This document shows, piece after piece, positions 51,153-61,699 of a stretch of 64,000 bases of DNA; the first letter of the stretch is position 1, and the number at the start of each line of letters is the position of its first letter. The stretch lies in assembly GCA_013399015.1 (NCBI GenBank), contig VWZX01001140.1:17541-81540 (forward strand), read 5' to 3'. The DNA comes from Galbula dea (lineage: Eukaryota; Chordata; Aves; Piciformes; Galbulidae). The translations under genes were made by a program, and so were the position numbers. The notes under the pieces are model-generated. The model saw nothing but the letters and a program-made list of their open reading frames with translations, did no database searches and was not told the DNA's origin.

Positions 51153-52885
51153 ATGAGCATTCCAGTGAGATGTTAAAAAAACAGTCTGACAGCAGAGTTT
51201 CTTTTTCCTTTAAAAATAAGGCTAGAGGAAGCCTTTAATCTCTGGAAAATTTATCTCATCCAAAAGTAAACACGCAACTAGTAACACATAAGCATCTTTG
51301 TAGCCAGGAAGAATATTATCACCACTGCTACAAATACTTAAGCAAATTGTGCGAAGTCCCAGTCCTGGCCTGTAAAGCTCATTGTTTCAGTTAGTTATGT
51401 GAACTGAAGGTTGGTATCAGATGCCTCTTATGAAACACAGTTTAAACAAAGGATAACAGCAAATACCTTGAAAATACAGAAGAAACTGAAAATAGCAGAT
51501 CCAGTAATTCAAAAAACTCAGTCAAGTAATGGTCAACCTTACAAGCTAGAAGGCTGTTCCTGCTTTAGGAAAAGCAGCAGCAGCTGAGCAAGGAAACAAT
51601 ATTCAAGAAACAGAAGGTGCCTACTGCCATTGATAAAGTAGTGCTGTTCCAGCATGGATTAGTGTTTGGAACAGGGACAAGAAACAAGGACTATGTACTT
51701 ATGAAAGTATAAGAATTTGGAATTGGGAAATGAGAAAACAGAAGAAAGTATGAACTCAAATTCAGTTCTGCCTTCTCTTGCTGAAGAGTCCTTGAGCCTG
51801 ACCACATCAACCTAAGACCTTCAAGGACTACCAGGGCTAACAACACAACTCTAGCTTCATGGTATCATATACTTCTAGGAAATAGTTTTTAAGAACTACC
51901 TTGATTATGTAGGAGTAGCAGGCACTTACTAATGAGTGCATTTGTTTATAGCATGCCTTTCACAACAACAACAGTTACAAAATGATAGTTGAAAGGTTAC
52001 CAGATCTAGGTCATTCATGTCTGTGGTAGGACTAGGATTAAAGGCAAAAGCAGAAGACAACCAGCTTGAGTAAAATATTCATCACTACAGGTTAATGAAG
52101 GAAGAAATCACTAGCCCTAGAGTCAGAAAGAACACTGTCGCATAATACAGCCTGTACCTATTCGCTTCAGTACATGCTTGGATAGGATTTATCCATGTAA
52201 AAAACAAGCAAAACAAAGAAGCACATCCAGAGGAGCCTGAAGGAAGGATGAGAGAAAGCAAATGCAAAATTCAAAAAAAAGTAAGTCAAGCAGACAGTGA
52301 ACAGCTTTCTGTAGCACATTCTTCTAATGCTTTTAAGAAGAAATAAAGGGTCTTTCTTAGCTTTGTGATGTTCAGTTTATAGATTTTAAATAGACAATAG
52401 TGTTAAACTTTATTTAGTTACCTCTATGGGTACACAGTTCACCTGAAATACTTAGTCAAAGGTATAGGCAACACACTAAAAAAAAATCCTTTTATAATCT
52501 AGAAAAGTAAAAATACTAACAACAATTTGTCGTTTTACTCCTGTAAACTGCTGTTCTTTTCTGCCTGCTGAATTAAGACAGCAATTGAAGCTTCCCTGAA
52601 GGAATCACTTCCTATTTAAGATATGACCTCCCAACTGAAAATCATTATTTATAGGCATACGTGCACCCTTATATAAATATTTTAAAAGTATACAACTCAA
52701 TATATTTTGATACAGAAATTCCTACCCAAAATTCCAAATTAAGGACATCACAGCAGCTTTTAAATACCATTTAGAGATTCAAAGCTGATTTGGTACAGGA
52801 TCTGTAAAATGGAAACAGTATTCACACCAAGAAACAAAAATAACAACAGATACTCTACAAATCATATTAAAAAGAAAACACATAC

Positions 52886-52961
52886 CCCAACAATCCTTTT
52901 CATAGCATCCAGCTTTGCAGAATCTTTACTGCTCTCCAACATTTGTTTTAGGTCTTCATTT
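52886..52961 (-). CDS. AP3B1: AP3B1 coding exon 2 (NEDLKQMLES...KRIVG)
   Basis: This 76-nt exon follows acceptor TTTTATGATAG and ends at donor GGG/GTATGT. The first base completes a split codon from the preceding exon; then 25 codons read NEDLKQMLES to AMKRIVG. This is the start of the adaptin trunk, a helical solenoid that packs against the mu3 and delta subunits. In AP3B1 the upstream exon ends with two bases of a lysine codon, so the exon is entered in phase 2. Identity to the vertebrate beta-3A sequence is near complete. Confidence 0.95.
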
Positions 52962-53890
52962 CTATCATAAAAACAGTAAAGCATCAATTAGAAAAAGTAA
53001 AAAATAAACCCAGAATACCAGTTTTATATTTTTGCATCGATTCAGCAGCATAAGGTGAAGCACTGCTCCTTCATGCCCACTTTTTAATTGTATTTGTTAA
53101 CATGCTGGCCTAGTATACTGGAGCATTTAGTGAAAGAATTTATCAGGTTCCAATAATAATGCAAGCCCATGCAACTTTAATCTGCTGTTAGCTGAATCTT
53201 GGCTGGAAGGCTGAAGTCTTGAGGCAAGAGAAGAGCCCAGTTTGAAACAACTCATTCACTCCTCCATTTTCCCCTAGTAAGGGACAGATATAATAACCTG
53301 AGGTTCATGTATTTGTGTTAAAATACACTATCTGCTTACGTAAATCACTGAAAAGCCCAATAATAGGCTTCAGTATGGTCTGAATTTCAATGAGAATCAG
53401 CATATAATCTCATGTTTTCATCTGCCTTACTAGATTGTAAATTGCTATTCCCTGTCCTCAGGATTAAAAGCCTCAGATCTGTAGTACATCTATTGTACAT
53501 GCTGTAAAATAAAGACAGCCTGATGATTAGACACACATAGTGTCCAAGCACGTTTTACAGCTGAAAGGAAATTCTCACATGAAATAAGGATGTTCTTTCA
53601 CAGATACAGCTTCTCATTAGTCATCACTAATAAGAAATCCCACTCTGCACGGCTTTTAAGATGCAAAGAATTTAACTCTCAGTTTAACTTCATTTACAGA
53701 CTCTGAAAGTTTACAAAAAAGATTCTTCAAATAAATAGCCATTTGTAATGCTCAGATTGCTCCAATACTAAAAATACAAAGCAAACAATGGTTCAAGAAG
53801 AGACCCCTGCAATATTTCAAACATCTCTGAAAACTTTGCAAGTCTACAAACTCCGCAAGCTTTCACATAGTGAAGAACACAGAAATCCAC

Positions 53891-54475
53891 TGTGGGTTGA
53901 CCTTGGCTGAATGTCAGGTGGCCGAACTGCTCTATCACTCCACTCCTCAGCAGAATGAGGGGGGCAGGGAGAAAATAAGGTGGAAGAAAATCTCACAGGT
54001 GAAGATAATGGCAGTTTAATAAAGCAACAGCAAAGACCATGTGTGGAAGTAAAGGAAAAAAAAAAGATTTATTCTCTACTTCCCATCAGCAGGTGATGTC
54101 CGATCACCTCCTGGGAAGCAGGGCTTCAGTAAGCATAACATTTGCACCAGAAGACAAATGTCTTAATAATGAATACCTCCCCTTCTTCCTTCTTTCTCTT
54201 AACTTCTACTGCTAAGCAGTCATCATATACTATGGAATATTCCTTTGGTCAGTTTGGATCAGCTGTCCTAGCTGTGTTCCCTCCCAAGATCTTGCCCACC
54301 CCCAGTATACTAGTCAGGGGTAGATACTGGAAAGACAAACTTGGTGCTGTGCAAGCACTGCTCAGCATTAACAACACTAGTGTTATCAACACCTTTTTAG
54401 CTACAAATACAATTGCACAGTACTATAAGGGATGCTATGCTGAAAATTAACTCCATCTCAGCCACAACCAACACA
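53891..54475 (-). mobile_element. ERVL-type solo LTR, minus orientation
   Basis: Reads on the minus strand from TGTGTTGGTTGTGGCTGAGA to a degenerate end (TCAACCCACA). The blocks GGGAAGTAGAGAATAAATC and GACCAAAGGAATATTCCATA are the same as in the LTR at 46180. Flanks TCCAC (53886-53890) and TCCAG (54476-54480) are a likely 5-bp target duplication with one change. No interior remains. Confidence 0.87.
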
Positions 54476-56033
54476 TCCAGATAGGAATTCAAAAGTGAAT
54501 TCAAAACCCAGATAAATTCTGATTTATCACTGACCTCAGAATTCCAGATGGAGAAGAAAAGGAGGTTTAAGCCAGAGCCAGAATTAGTTAGAATGAGACA
54601 AAATGTTGTCATTCATTCCTCAAAAAACCTTTAAACAGCATTTTTCTACTCGCAAGGGATAGAGTCACTCTAACAGACATGTTTGTCCTGTTTTTAGACC
54701 CAGTATATCTATTCTGTGCCTCTCAACAAGAAATTCACATTGCCCATGTCGTTCATTATACATCCACTAAATTAAGAACCACAACCAGAAAGGAATAAAA
54801 AAAAAAAAACAAAACAAAACATTTTTCCTAATAAGCAAGAAGGAAAACATGCAGAATTCAGGATGCAGATAGCTACACACAACTTCTGCTTCATTAAATA
54901 CCTGAGCAACCTAATACAGATGGTCTGTTGTAAATATCAGCTTCACTTCACAGCTTAGTATTTAAGTATTATCTTTAAAAGGAAAATGAGGATGCATTAG
55001 ATTTTCTCACCTGCTTCCCTATATATAGGGAATATATTCCCTGTATTTCCCAAATATTATTTGGAACTCCTTATTCTGTCTGTATGACACTCAAAGGGTT
55101 TTAATGGTTACTCCTGGAAGCATTCAAAGAATTCTACAGTCTGTCTTCTACTGCTACATTTATTTACTTGTTTCCTTCAAATTATACTTCCTATTCAGCT
55201 TTATTCTGTAATTTTGCATACTGCTGAGACCAGTTTAATATGTCTATAGGTGGCCATATTCTCCATGGCAAGTGGTAATATTCACTGTTACCTTCTTCTG
55301 GTAATAGCACCTCGAGTTGGCAGATCTGTTAAAAATAAATAATGCTGTGTCTTCACAGAGGTTTCCCTATTGCCCTCTTCCCAGCTCCCTGGGATCAAGG
55401 CACACCTCCCACCATATTAAGCTCTCTGCTTTTCTGATTTCACTTCAAGCATGCTTGTGTTCACTCCTATATCCTTTCAGAGTGGCTAAAAGGATTGTAT
55501 TTCGGCCTCAGCTCTATACCATTATTTTTTATATTAAAAAAAACAAATACTTGTTGGTTTAGGGTTGCAACTAAAATACCTTTAATAATTTGCTTTTTTA
55601 CTTTTTAATCTCTCTGTACAGTTCCATTTGTAATTAACTTTTTAGGAAGGCCACCTTGATTTAATTTTTGGCAGCAATCTTTATTCCCATCATTCTTAGC
55701 CATAAAGAGATAGTTCATTTTGCTATCATTCCTGTCCACTTATTCCTCACAGAATATTAAGCAAGTCTTGGTTCTTCTAGATCAGCTTGAAGCATCTTGC
55801 TTGAAACTTGACTTTACTTTGATACAGACATTTCAGTGACTTCTAATTCCTTCCACTTAAATCTTAATCCTTAGCTTTCAAGCTTAGCTTGTCAAATAAT
55901 CTGTACTACACTTATCAAAGCTACACAGCAGAAGACTGGACTTGACTTAGAAAGTTGCTTCTTGTCCTGTTCTCTTGCTTCCGATTTCCTACAACTATTT
56001 CACATAATCATGCAGTGAGATAGAGGTATCAGT

Positions 56034-56118
56034 AAAAGCTAAGCATAAGATAATATTACTAAATTGTGATCATCCATAAAAGCTAAAGTGTAAGACATTA
56101 CTTAATTGTGTCATCATC
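56034..56118 (+). repeat. Imperfect 44-bp tandem duplication
   Basis: AAAAGCTAAGCATAAGATAA..ATTACTAAATTGTGATCATC is followed by AAAAGCTAAAGTGTAAGAC..ATTACTTAATTGTGTCATC. The two units are diverged but collinear; the second abuts the dispersed repeat at 56111. Confidence 0.7.
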
Positions 56119-56185
56119 ATGGCTAGGCTTCGCGAATGAAGATTTGGGAAGGGCTCTACCCACATTTGTTGCAGTTCAGGGTAAA
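56111..56185 (-). repeat. Dispersed repeat, sister of the 31.45-kb insert
   Basis: TCATCATCATGGCTAGGCTT, then CGCGAATGAAGATTTGGGA, matches the 31452-31491 insert at nearly every position. It extends at least 35 nt beyond it (AGGGCTCTACCCACATTTGT). On the minus strand it ends in an (ATG)n tail, like a LINE- or SINE-type 3' end. Family not identified; an RTE-type LINE or a SINE using its tail is possible. Confidence 0.6.
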
Positions 56186-56900
56186 AGGATGCTTCAGTTC
56201 CTTAGCACAATCAACAAAGCAACTACGTTGAAAATATTAATACCTGACCAAATAATCAAAAAGTGTTGCATGAATAAGACACTGTAAACACTTTTAAAAG
56301 TCTAGGAATACATTTACCAAATTAGAAAATTTACAAAAAAGTTAACAAGAAAAAATAAGAACATATCAACAAAACCTGCAAGTGAGAAAATAGAAAAAGT
56401 GGAAATAATAATTTGAACTTGAGTATCAAGTAGCAAAAACAGAGAAAGTAACACAGCACAAGATTCAAGTACATGCTGAAGACCATTTCCCAGAATTTGG
56501 CAATGAAAAAAGCTGACAGTAATCACAGGATGAGCTACCATTGTAACAAATACAAAGAAAAAAGGCAAAAGCTGAGTTTAAGATGTGAAGACAGAAGTAT
56601 TTCATGAAGAAACGTACTTCTAACTGCTTACAGAAGATATTCAACTGTATATTTCAAATTAAAACATTTTTAAACGTTAACATGGAACATATAAACCAGA
56701 GAAATTAAGACATGAATACCTGCTTAAATACAGTCTTGCTTTCCTAAGAAAAAGCAGCATGGTGGGGAAAACGAAAAATGGAAAAAAACCCCACAAGTTC
56801 TTGAAGAATCCTTTTGTAAATAACTGCCACATGAACTCATCTTTTTTTTAATCTTTTCTAAGAAGTTATAATCCAGAATTAGCAAGCATTAGATACTTAC

Positions 56901-57073
56901 AGAGTAAAATATTGCTCCATATATTCATACGGATCAGCAGCAGCAAGCCTTTTTTCTTCTACAGTTAGGTATGGTTGCAAGGTAACCTCAAAGTTTTGCC
57001 CTTCAAGAGCAGATTTAATAGTGCAAGACACCTCAATTATTTTACCCAGCATTGTAGAATTTTGTTCCATTCA
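56901..57073 (-). CDS. Candidate alternative first coding exon of AP3B1
   Basis: On the minus strand a T-rich tract and AAATAG acceptor-like sequence precede TGA-ATG. An open frame of 56 codons plus 2 nt follows and ends at a good donor (CTCT/GTAAGT). The ATG is at 57070-57068. The protein starts MEQNSTMLGKIIEV and ends DPYEYMEQYFT, with mixed, gene-like composition and no recognised domain. The two leftover bases fit the phase of the AP3B1 exon at 52961, so a transcript starting here would read ...YFTL-NEDLKQ in frame. The segment does not resemble the usual AP3B N-terminus (a Ser/Gly-rich leader ending in a SSDLKK-like motif). If it were spliced behind the normal exon 1 (phase 2), its frame would hit a stop after about 12 codons. 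It is therefore either an alternative start exon, a poison exon, an exon of an unknown gene, or chance. No protein family was recognised. Confidence 0.45.
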
Positions 57074-58164
57074 CTATTTAAAAAAAAAAAAAAATAAATG
57101 GAAGACCACACTCAACCAAGTTTGCCTGCCGAGACTGAGGTCTACTCAACAAAAGAAAACCTTATTATGAAACAGGATACCCACTCCCTTGCTGTTTTAA
57201 CTTCTAGAAACAAATATCCTACACAGATTTCAAAGGTCATTTCCCTCCAAAAACAACTCTTATCAGCAGCCTGAATGAACAATGGGAAAGGCAAATGCGT
57301 TTCAGCCTTTCATAATATAGTTTATTGAACAGTACAAAAATATTTTCACCTTCTAAGCACTAAGAATATTTAAGGAAATGTCAATCCTTAAGTAAAATCC
57401 CTCAAAACAGAGAGCATAAATGCAAGCCTCACACTGCTGTTCATATTTCTATACTCATTAGCTATTCTGAAGTGACAGGCCTTCAGTACAGAATGTTAAA
57501 CAAATAATTTCTTTATCACTTATGTCCACCTGCCAGGAGCTCAGGAAAATCCAAGCAACCCTCCAGCTGCATCGATACCTTTGCTTCTCCCTGCTAAAAC
57601 TTTCAGAGTAATTCTAGCCTTATAGAGTTGGGCACATAACAGAGATGACTGAAGTATAAGTTTTTTTTACTTAAGCAGCAAAACCAGTTTTAAAGAACCA
57701 TAATCTGACAGTTTATTAATAATACGGCGCTTTATGAAGCAGGACTGTAATAGTCCCAAGAACAGGGAGGGTGGGGGGAAATCTTTGTAAGAGTAAATAT
57801 CTTGGCTCTGAGTTCATTTTCCTTAACAGTAATAAGATGTGAAAAGACTTCCTGAGAGGAAAAACAAATAAAGCTAAAAGACTCCCATCTATCTGTCCAC
57901 TGCCATGTCTAAGAATGCAAAAAGATTTCCCTGTATTCTTGAGTTGTAGTATGGTTTCTTAACCTCCATATTAGACAGTCCCATTGTCCTAAAAAGCTGC
58001 CCGTCAAAAGCACTGGTATGGACTATAATTAGAAATATTATACCCATACAAAACATGAAGAGGCTATGAAACACAACTTTTACTATTCGCATACCCTCTA
58101 CCAAAAAACATGTCTTAGGTTTTGCTAGGATAGGATTAGGTTTTGCATAAAAAGCTGGAAGGGG

Positions 58165-58530
58165 CCACATCCATGATAGCAAATCAAACCAGCCAATGAG
58201 GTATTCAATATCATACTGACATCATGCCCGCTCTATAAGGGCAGAGCTGGCGCAGGCAGGCACAGAGGTTTTTGGTTCACGGCATCATCAGGTGACATCA
58301 TCACATTTTATATCATTCACTTTAAGTATTACTTCATTAGTGTTATTGTTAAGCCCGTTGTTTCTTCGTTCTCTGCATTGTTCTATTACATTTTCCTTAT
58401 CTCAGCCCACAAGATTTGGCATTTTGCTCCCAATTCTCCTTCCTATTCCACCAGGGAAAGGGGTGGGGGAGCAGCGTGTGAGTGGTTGCGTGGGGCTCAG
58501 CTGTCGGCTGAATCTAATCCATACCAAAAG
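58165..58530 (+). mobile_element. ERVL-type LTR, 5'-truncated
   Basis: Carries LTR blocks CCAATGAGGTATTCAATATC, CTCTATAAGGGCAGAG (TATA-like) and CCACCAGGGAAAGGGGTGGG, then GGTTGCGTGGGGCTCAGCTG. The usual end (GGTTAAACCACAACA-like) is degraded to GAATCTAATCC. The 5' half of the LTR is missing or unrecognisable. No target duplication was seen. Confidence 0.75.
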
Positions 58531-59039
58531 ACAATGATCCAATTATTAATATATTAAGAAATTAGAACTTTGCTTCCTCCATAATCTTTACCACCGTATT
58601 TCTCACTATATGAATTTGAAAGTTAAAGTAACATAATTAGAAATACAAATTAATCGCTTAACTATGTCTCATAGCAAGCATCACGCATGACAGATCTGTG
58701 ATGGTGCAACATAATGGACATCACATAAACATCCAGAATAATATATTCTCTTTAAATCACTGGTCAAACGTTAATCGGAAAAATAAATTTCTTTCTTCTA
58801 TCTTTTCATGTTTTATGATTTTAGCCTTTAAGACAGATATTACTTTTGTATTTCTACCTGAAAGCACCTGCTTTCTTCATACACCTTCGCACCATTTCTG
58901 CATACACTAGGGGTATGGATATGACAGGCCTACTGGTTAGGATCAATCTTACAGATGTTCTTGTAAGAAAATAAACAAACAAAAAAAAAGTTATATTTTT
59001 CTCATTTCCTCTTTTGCTTCCTCTACTCCCCTGCCATTA

Positions 59040-59130
59040 AAAATAAAAATAAAAAAAAAACCCACACTAAAACCAAAAACACACCACAACTTATAAAAAA
59101 ACAACCCAAATGACCAAAAAAAAAAAAAGA
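59040..59130. repeat. A/C-rich low-complexity tract
   Basis: A-runs with CCC and CCA interruptions over about 90 nt, the complement type of the T/G tracts; a shorter T/G tract lies at 60515-60568. Confidence 0.75.
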
Positions 59131-59831
59131 GGGGAAAAAAAATCCTAGAGCTTGACAGTCAAGAGAATGTACTGCCAAGCTATTTTAACAACCTGGAGTC
59201 TTAAGCCAGAAAGGACCCTGATCATTACTCTCCATGCTGATTACAGAAAACAGCAACTGAAAAGCAACTATGAATATGCTATAGTCTTATTAGCACACAC
59301 TTGGTCACTAAAACTGGCAATTTGCTCAAAGTAAGGCTAGGATTTCAGGTTCCATTGAGCAACATTACCCATCTTTTACAGAAAAGAAAAGAAGGCAGGC
59401 ATAACTGTGCATCACTGAGGTCTGAATCTCCTGTGTCAGTGACAAACCTGGTCCTCTCAGTTACTTTGTCTTCTCATAGAAACTATCACAAACTTTTAAT
59501 TGTGCCAAAATGCTAATCTATAATCTATGCATATCATTTGTCACTGCACTTACATATTATGAATAAGTGCTGTTAAGAGAACACTACTTCATCCTGGTAG
59601 AATATTCATTTATTAGATATTTTTTTTTTTTTAGCAACTTAAAATGAAACCCGTAACTGTCAGCATCAGGTAGCTTTTGATGTACCCAGTCACTGAAAGA
59701 AGTCACCCAGTAATCATAAAGCTTTCTTTGTAAAAACCAAAAGTTTCATAAGTATCAAAACTGCAACTGAAGTCCAGATGGCAATGCAACAGCAATTCTT
59801 TAGCTACCAAATCTTTATGCCTGAAAGTTTA

Positions 59832-60209
59832 TCAGCTTGATGTTTTATGAAATAAGAATTTAACTATGATTCCCCACAGCATCTGCATGCCCCAAAACCT
59901 AGGAACCATTTTGATCACCTCTAAGAAAGGGTAAGGAATTTTAACAAACTCATGATGATACAGAGGCTCTTCACATACAAGGACAGCACTGTTACCACAA
60001 TACAAGGCATGTGAAATGGCGAGTAAATCCACTGCAGCGCAGGAAGCAAGCTTCATCAGTTCTGGTATTATTGAACGATTCATGAGAAAACAAGAACAAA
60101 ATTTACAGAAGTCCCATTCAAGAGAGTTCTCATCATGCACTTCTTTGTGTAAGTTCTCTATCCACTGCATACTTTCAGTTACATGATACCAACTGCTTTT
60201 TTCTTGCAT
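59832..60209 (-). pseudogene. Unidentified 125-codon ORF, possible gene remnant
   Basis: The ORF starts MQEKSSWYHVTESMQWIENL, contains ENSLEWDFCKFCSCFLMNRS and VCEEPLYHHEFVKIPYPFLE, and ends KFLFHKTSS. Composition and codon use look like protein-coding DNA, which is unusual in this AT-rich intron. Upstream in the same frame, beyond two stops (near 60210-60230), a further coherent stretch reads ISNFPLECFVVQQAKEIN and LSVLCLKYVIQTE, up to about 60340. I recognise no family. It could be a decayed retrocopy, an exon of an unknown gene, or chance. Confidence 0.3.
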
Positions 60210-61263
60210 CCACAGTCTTTAGAACTAAACTTCTGTCTGGATGACATACTTTAAACACAACACACTGAGATTTATCTCTTTTGCCTGCTGCACAACAAAA
60301 CACTCCAATGGGAAGTTTGAAATGCTGTCAATATTATGAGGTTTGAAGTAGAAAATCCACACTGACAGAGCAGCTTAACCTGGTCTTGGCACCCAAGCGG
60401 TAACGAAGTCCTATCAAATGTCCCTGTCCCCCCAGATTTTTTTTTTTTAATTAAAACTTAAAAGGAAAAAACGTAAAAGAACCCAAACCCACAATTGTTT
60501 GAGGTCTGGGGGGCACTGAGGTGTGGTTTTTTTGGTTAGTTGGTTTTGGGTTTGTTGGGGTTTTTTTACATTTTACTGGCACTGCAAAGTCCTTAAATAA
60601 ATTGGCTTATACTAGCTCAGGGCATTATCTAAATTCTAAACAAGTTTGAATTTAACACTTGAAGAGGAACTGTAAATTGATTTCAGAGCCATACAATGTG
60701 GAAGCTAAACCAGCAACAAATACATGCTGCAATTTGAGCTTATTTTGCTGTTGATTTGGGGTTCTTCTCTCAGGAAATTCAATCTGAGTTTCACTGTTTC
60801 ATTCTGTAACACAAACTGTTTGAATGACATCTTGTGGTATTATTTAGTATTGCCATCCTCTTCCATTATAACACTATATACATTTATTGCCAACCCATAA
60901 CACCAGCACAGAATTCAACTGTAATTTCAAAGGAGACTCAGATAATTTTTCTGTGAGTGTATCCATACTGTGGTTTAAAGAGAAATTGTAGTAAGTAACC
61001 TATTTCCTTTATTCAGCCACCCTTAATTTTTTAACCTAAAAAACATACTACCCAAAAAAGTGAACTTGATAATTTTAAAGGAAACACAGCAGAAACATGA
61101 GGAAAACCAGGACCTTTGTCCTTGTCTTGTTCTTTAAGAACAAGATCAGCTATAACCAGCAACATAATTTAACTCATTTAATGACTGCTTTACCACTAGT
61201 TTCTCAAAGCACATGTCCTCTGGGTGTTTCAGTACAGCCTCATCCTTCTCAGTGAGAAAACAT

Positions 61264-61367
61264 ATCACAGAATCACAGAATGTCAGGGGTTGGAAGGGAC
61301 CTCAAAAGATCTCCTAGTGCAACCCCCCTGCCAGAGTAGGATTCCCTAGAGTAGGTCACAAGAAAGG
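61264..61367 (-). repeat. CR1 3' tail joined to a tRNA-like sequence
   Basis: Starts ATCACAGAATCACAGAATGT on plus and contains GGTTGGAAGGGACCTCAAAA and CCCTAGAGTAGGTCACA, i.e. about 100 nt of CR1 3' end. On the minus strand it follows immediately after the tRNA-like sequence, with only CCTTTCT-type bases between. Confidence 0.9.
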
Positions 61368-61439
61368 TTCCCTTACTGGGAATCGAACCAAGGCCACAGC
61401 AGTGAGAGCACTGAATCCTAACCACTTGACCACCTTGGA
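61368..61439 (-). pseudogene. tRNA-Glu(CTC)-like pseudogene, 72 nt
   Basis: Minus strand TCCAAGGTGGTCAAGTGGTT begins a 72-nt sequence, exactly the length of vertebrate tRNA-Glu. It has an intact A-box-like TGGTCAAGTGG, an anticodon arm CAGTG-CTCTCAC-TGCTG (all five pairs possible with wobble; anticodon CTC) and a B box GGTTCGATTCC. The acceptor stem is broken (positions 4-6 do not pair) and the T stem has one mismatch, so it is unlikely to be a working tRNA. Bases CC follow the discriminator, as in a mature CCA-tailed tRNA. Confidence 0.85.
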
Positions 61440-61699
61440 AAGTATAAAGCTAAAACTGAATAAAGCATCTTCCCAGTTCCTTATTGTAAAACTACAGTAC
61501 CTGAACATTGCACTAGAAATCTAGTGCATGAACACTAGTTAAGTTGCTGCTACCACCACCATCAGTGTAGACATGTAAACAACCTGCATTTCAAAATCTC
61601 TAACCAAATGGCAGTTAGTATGACAAAGTAGTCTAAAACCCCTTTTGTGATTTAATTTAAGATTATCTGTAGAGTAGTTATAGACATTACTTCATAAAA

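Larger units (their letters stand above)
47184..52885. other. AP3B1: AP3B1 intron 2
   Basis: A 5.7-kb intron. Contains a T/G-rich tract (47240-47372), an A/C-rich tract (47628-47672) and the split LTR at 50070-51152. The interval 47700-50060 is AT-rich and unremarkable, as is 51160-52880. Confidence 0.75.
52962..56900. other. AP3B1: AP3B1 intron upstream of exon 2
   Basis: 3.9 kb of intron. It contains a minus-strand ERVL LTR (53891-54475), an A/C run near 54798, a 44-bp imperfect tandem duplication (56034-56118) and the dispersed repeat at 56111-56185. The rest is AT-rich without recognised features. Confidence 0.75.

Noticed and set aside
56314..56568. 84-codon hydrophobic minus-strand ORF that looks like membrane segments
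   Set aside because: It is the complement of an A-rich stretch, which yields Phe/Leu/Val codons; no flanking exon signals.
61368..61439. Working tRNA-Glu gene
   Set aside because: Three central acceptor-stem pairs and one T-stem pair are lost, and it is fused to a CR1 tail, so I call it a pseudogene.
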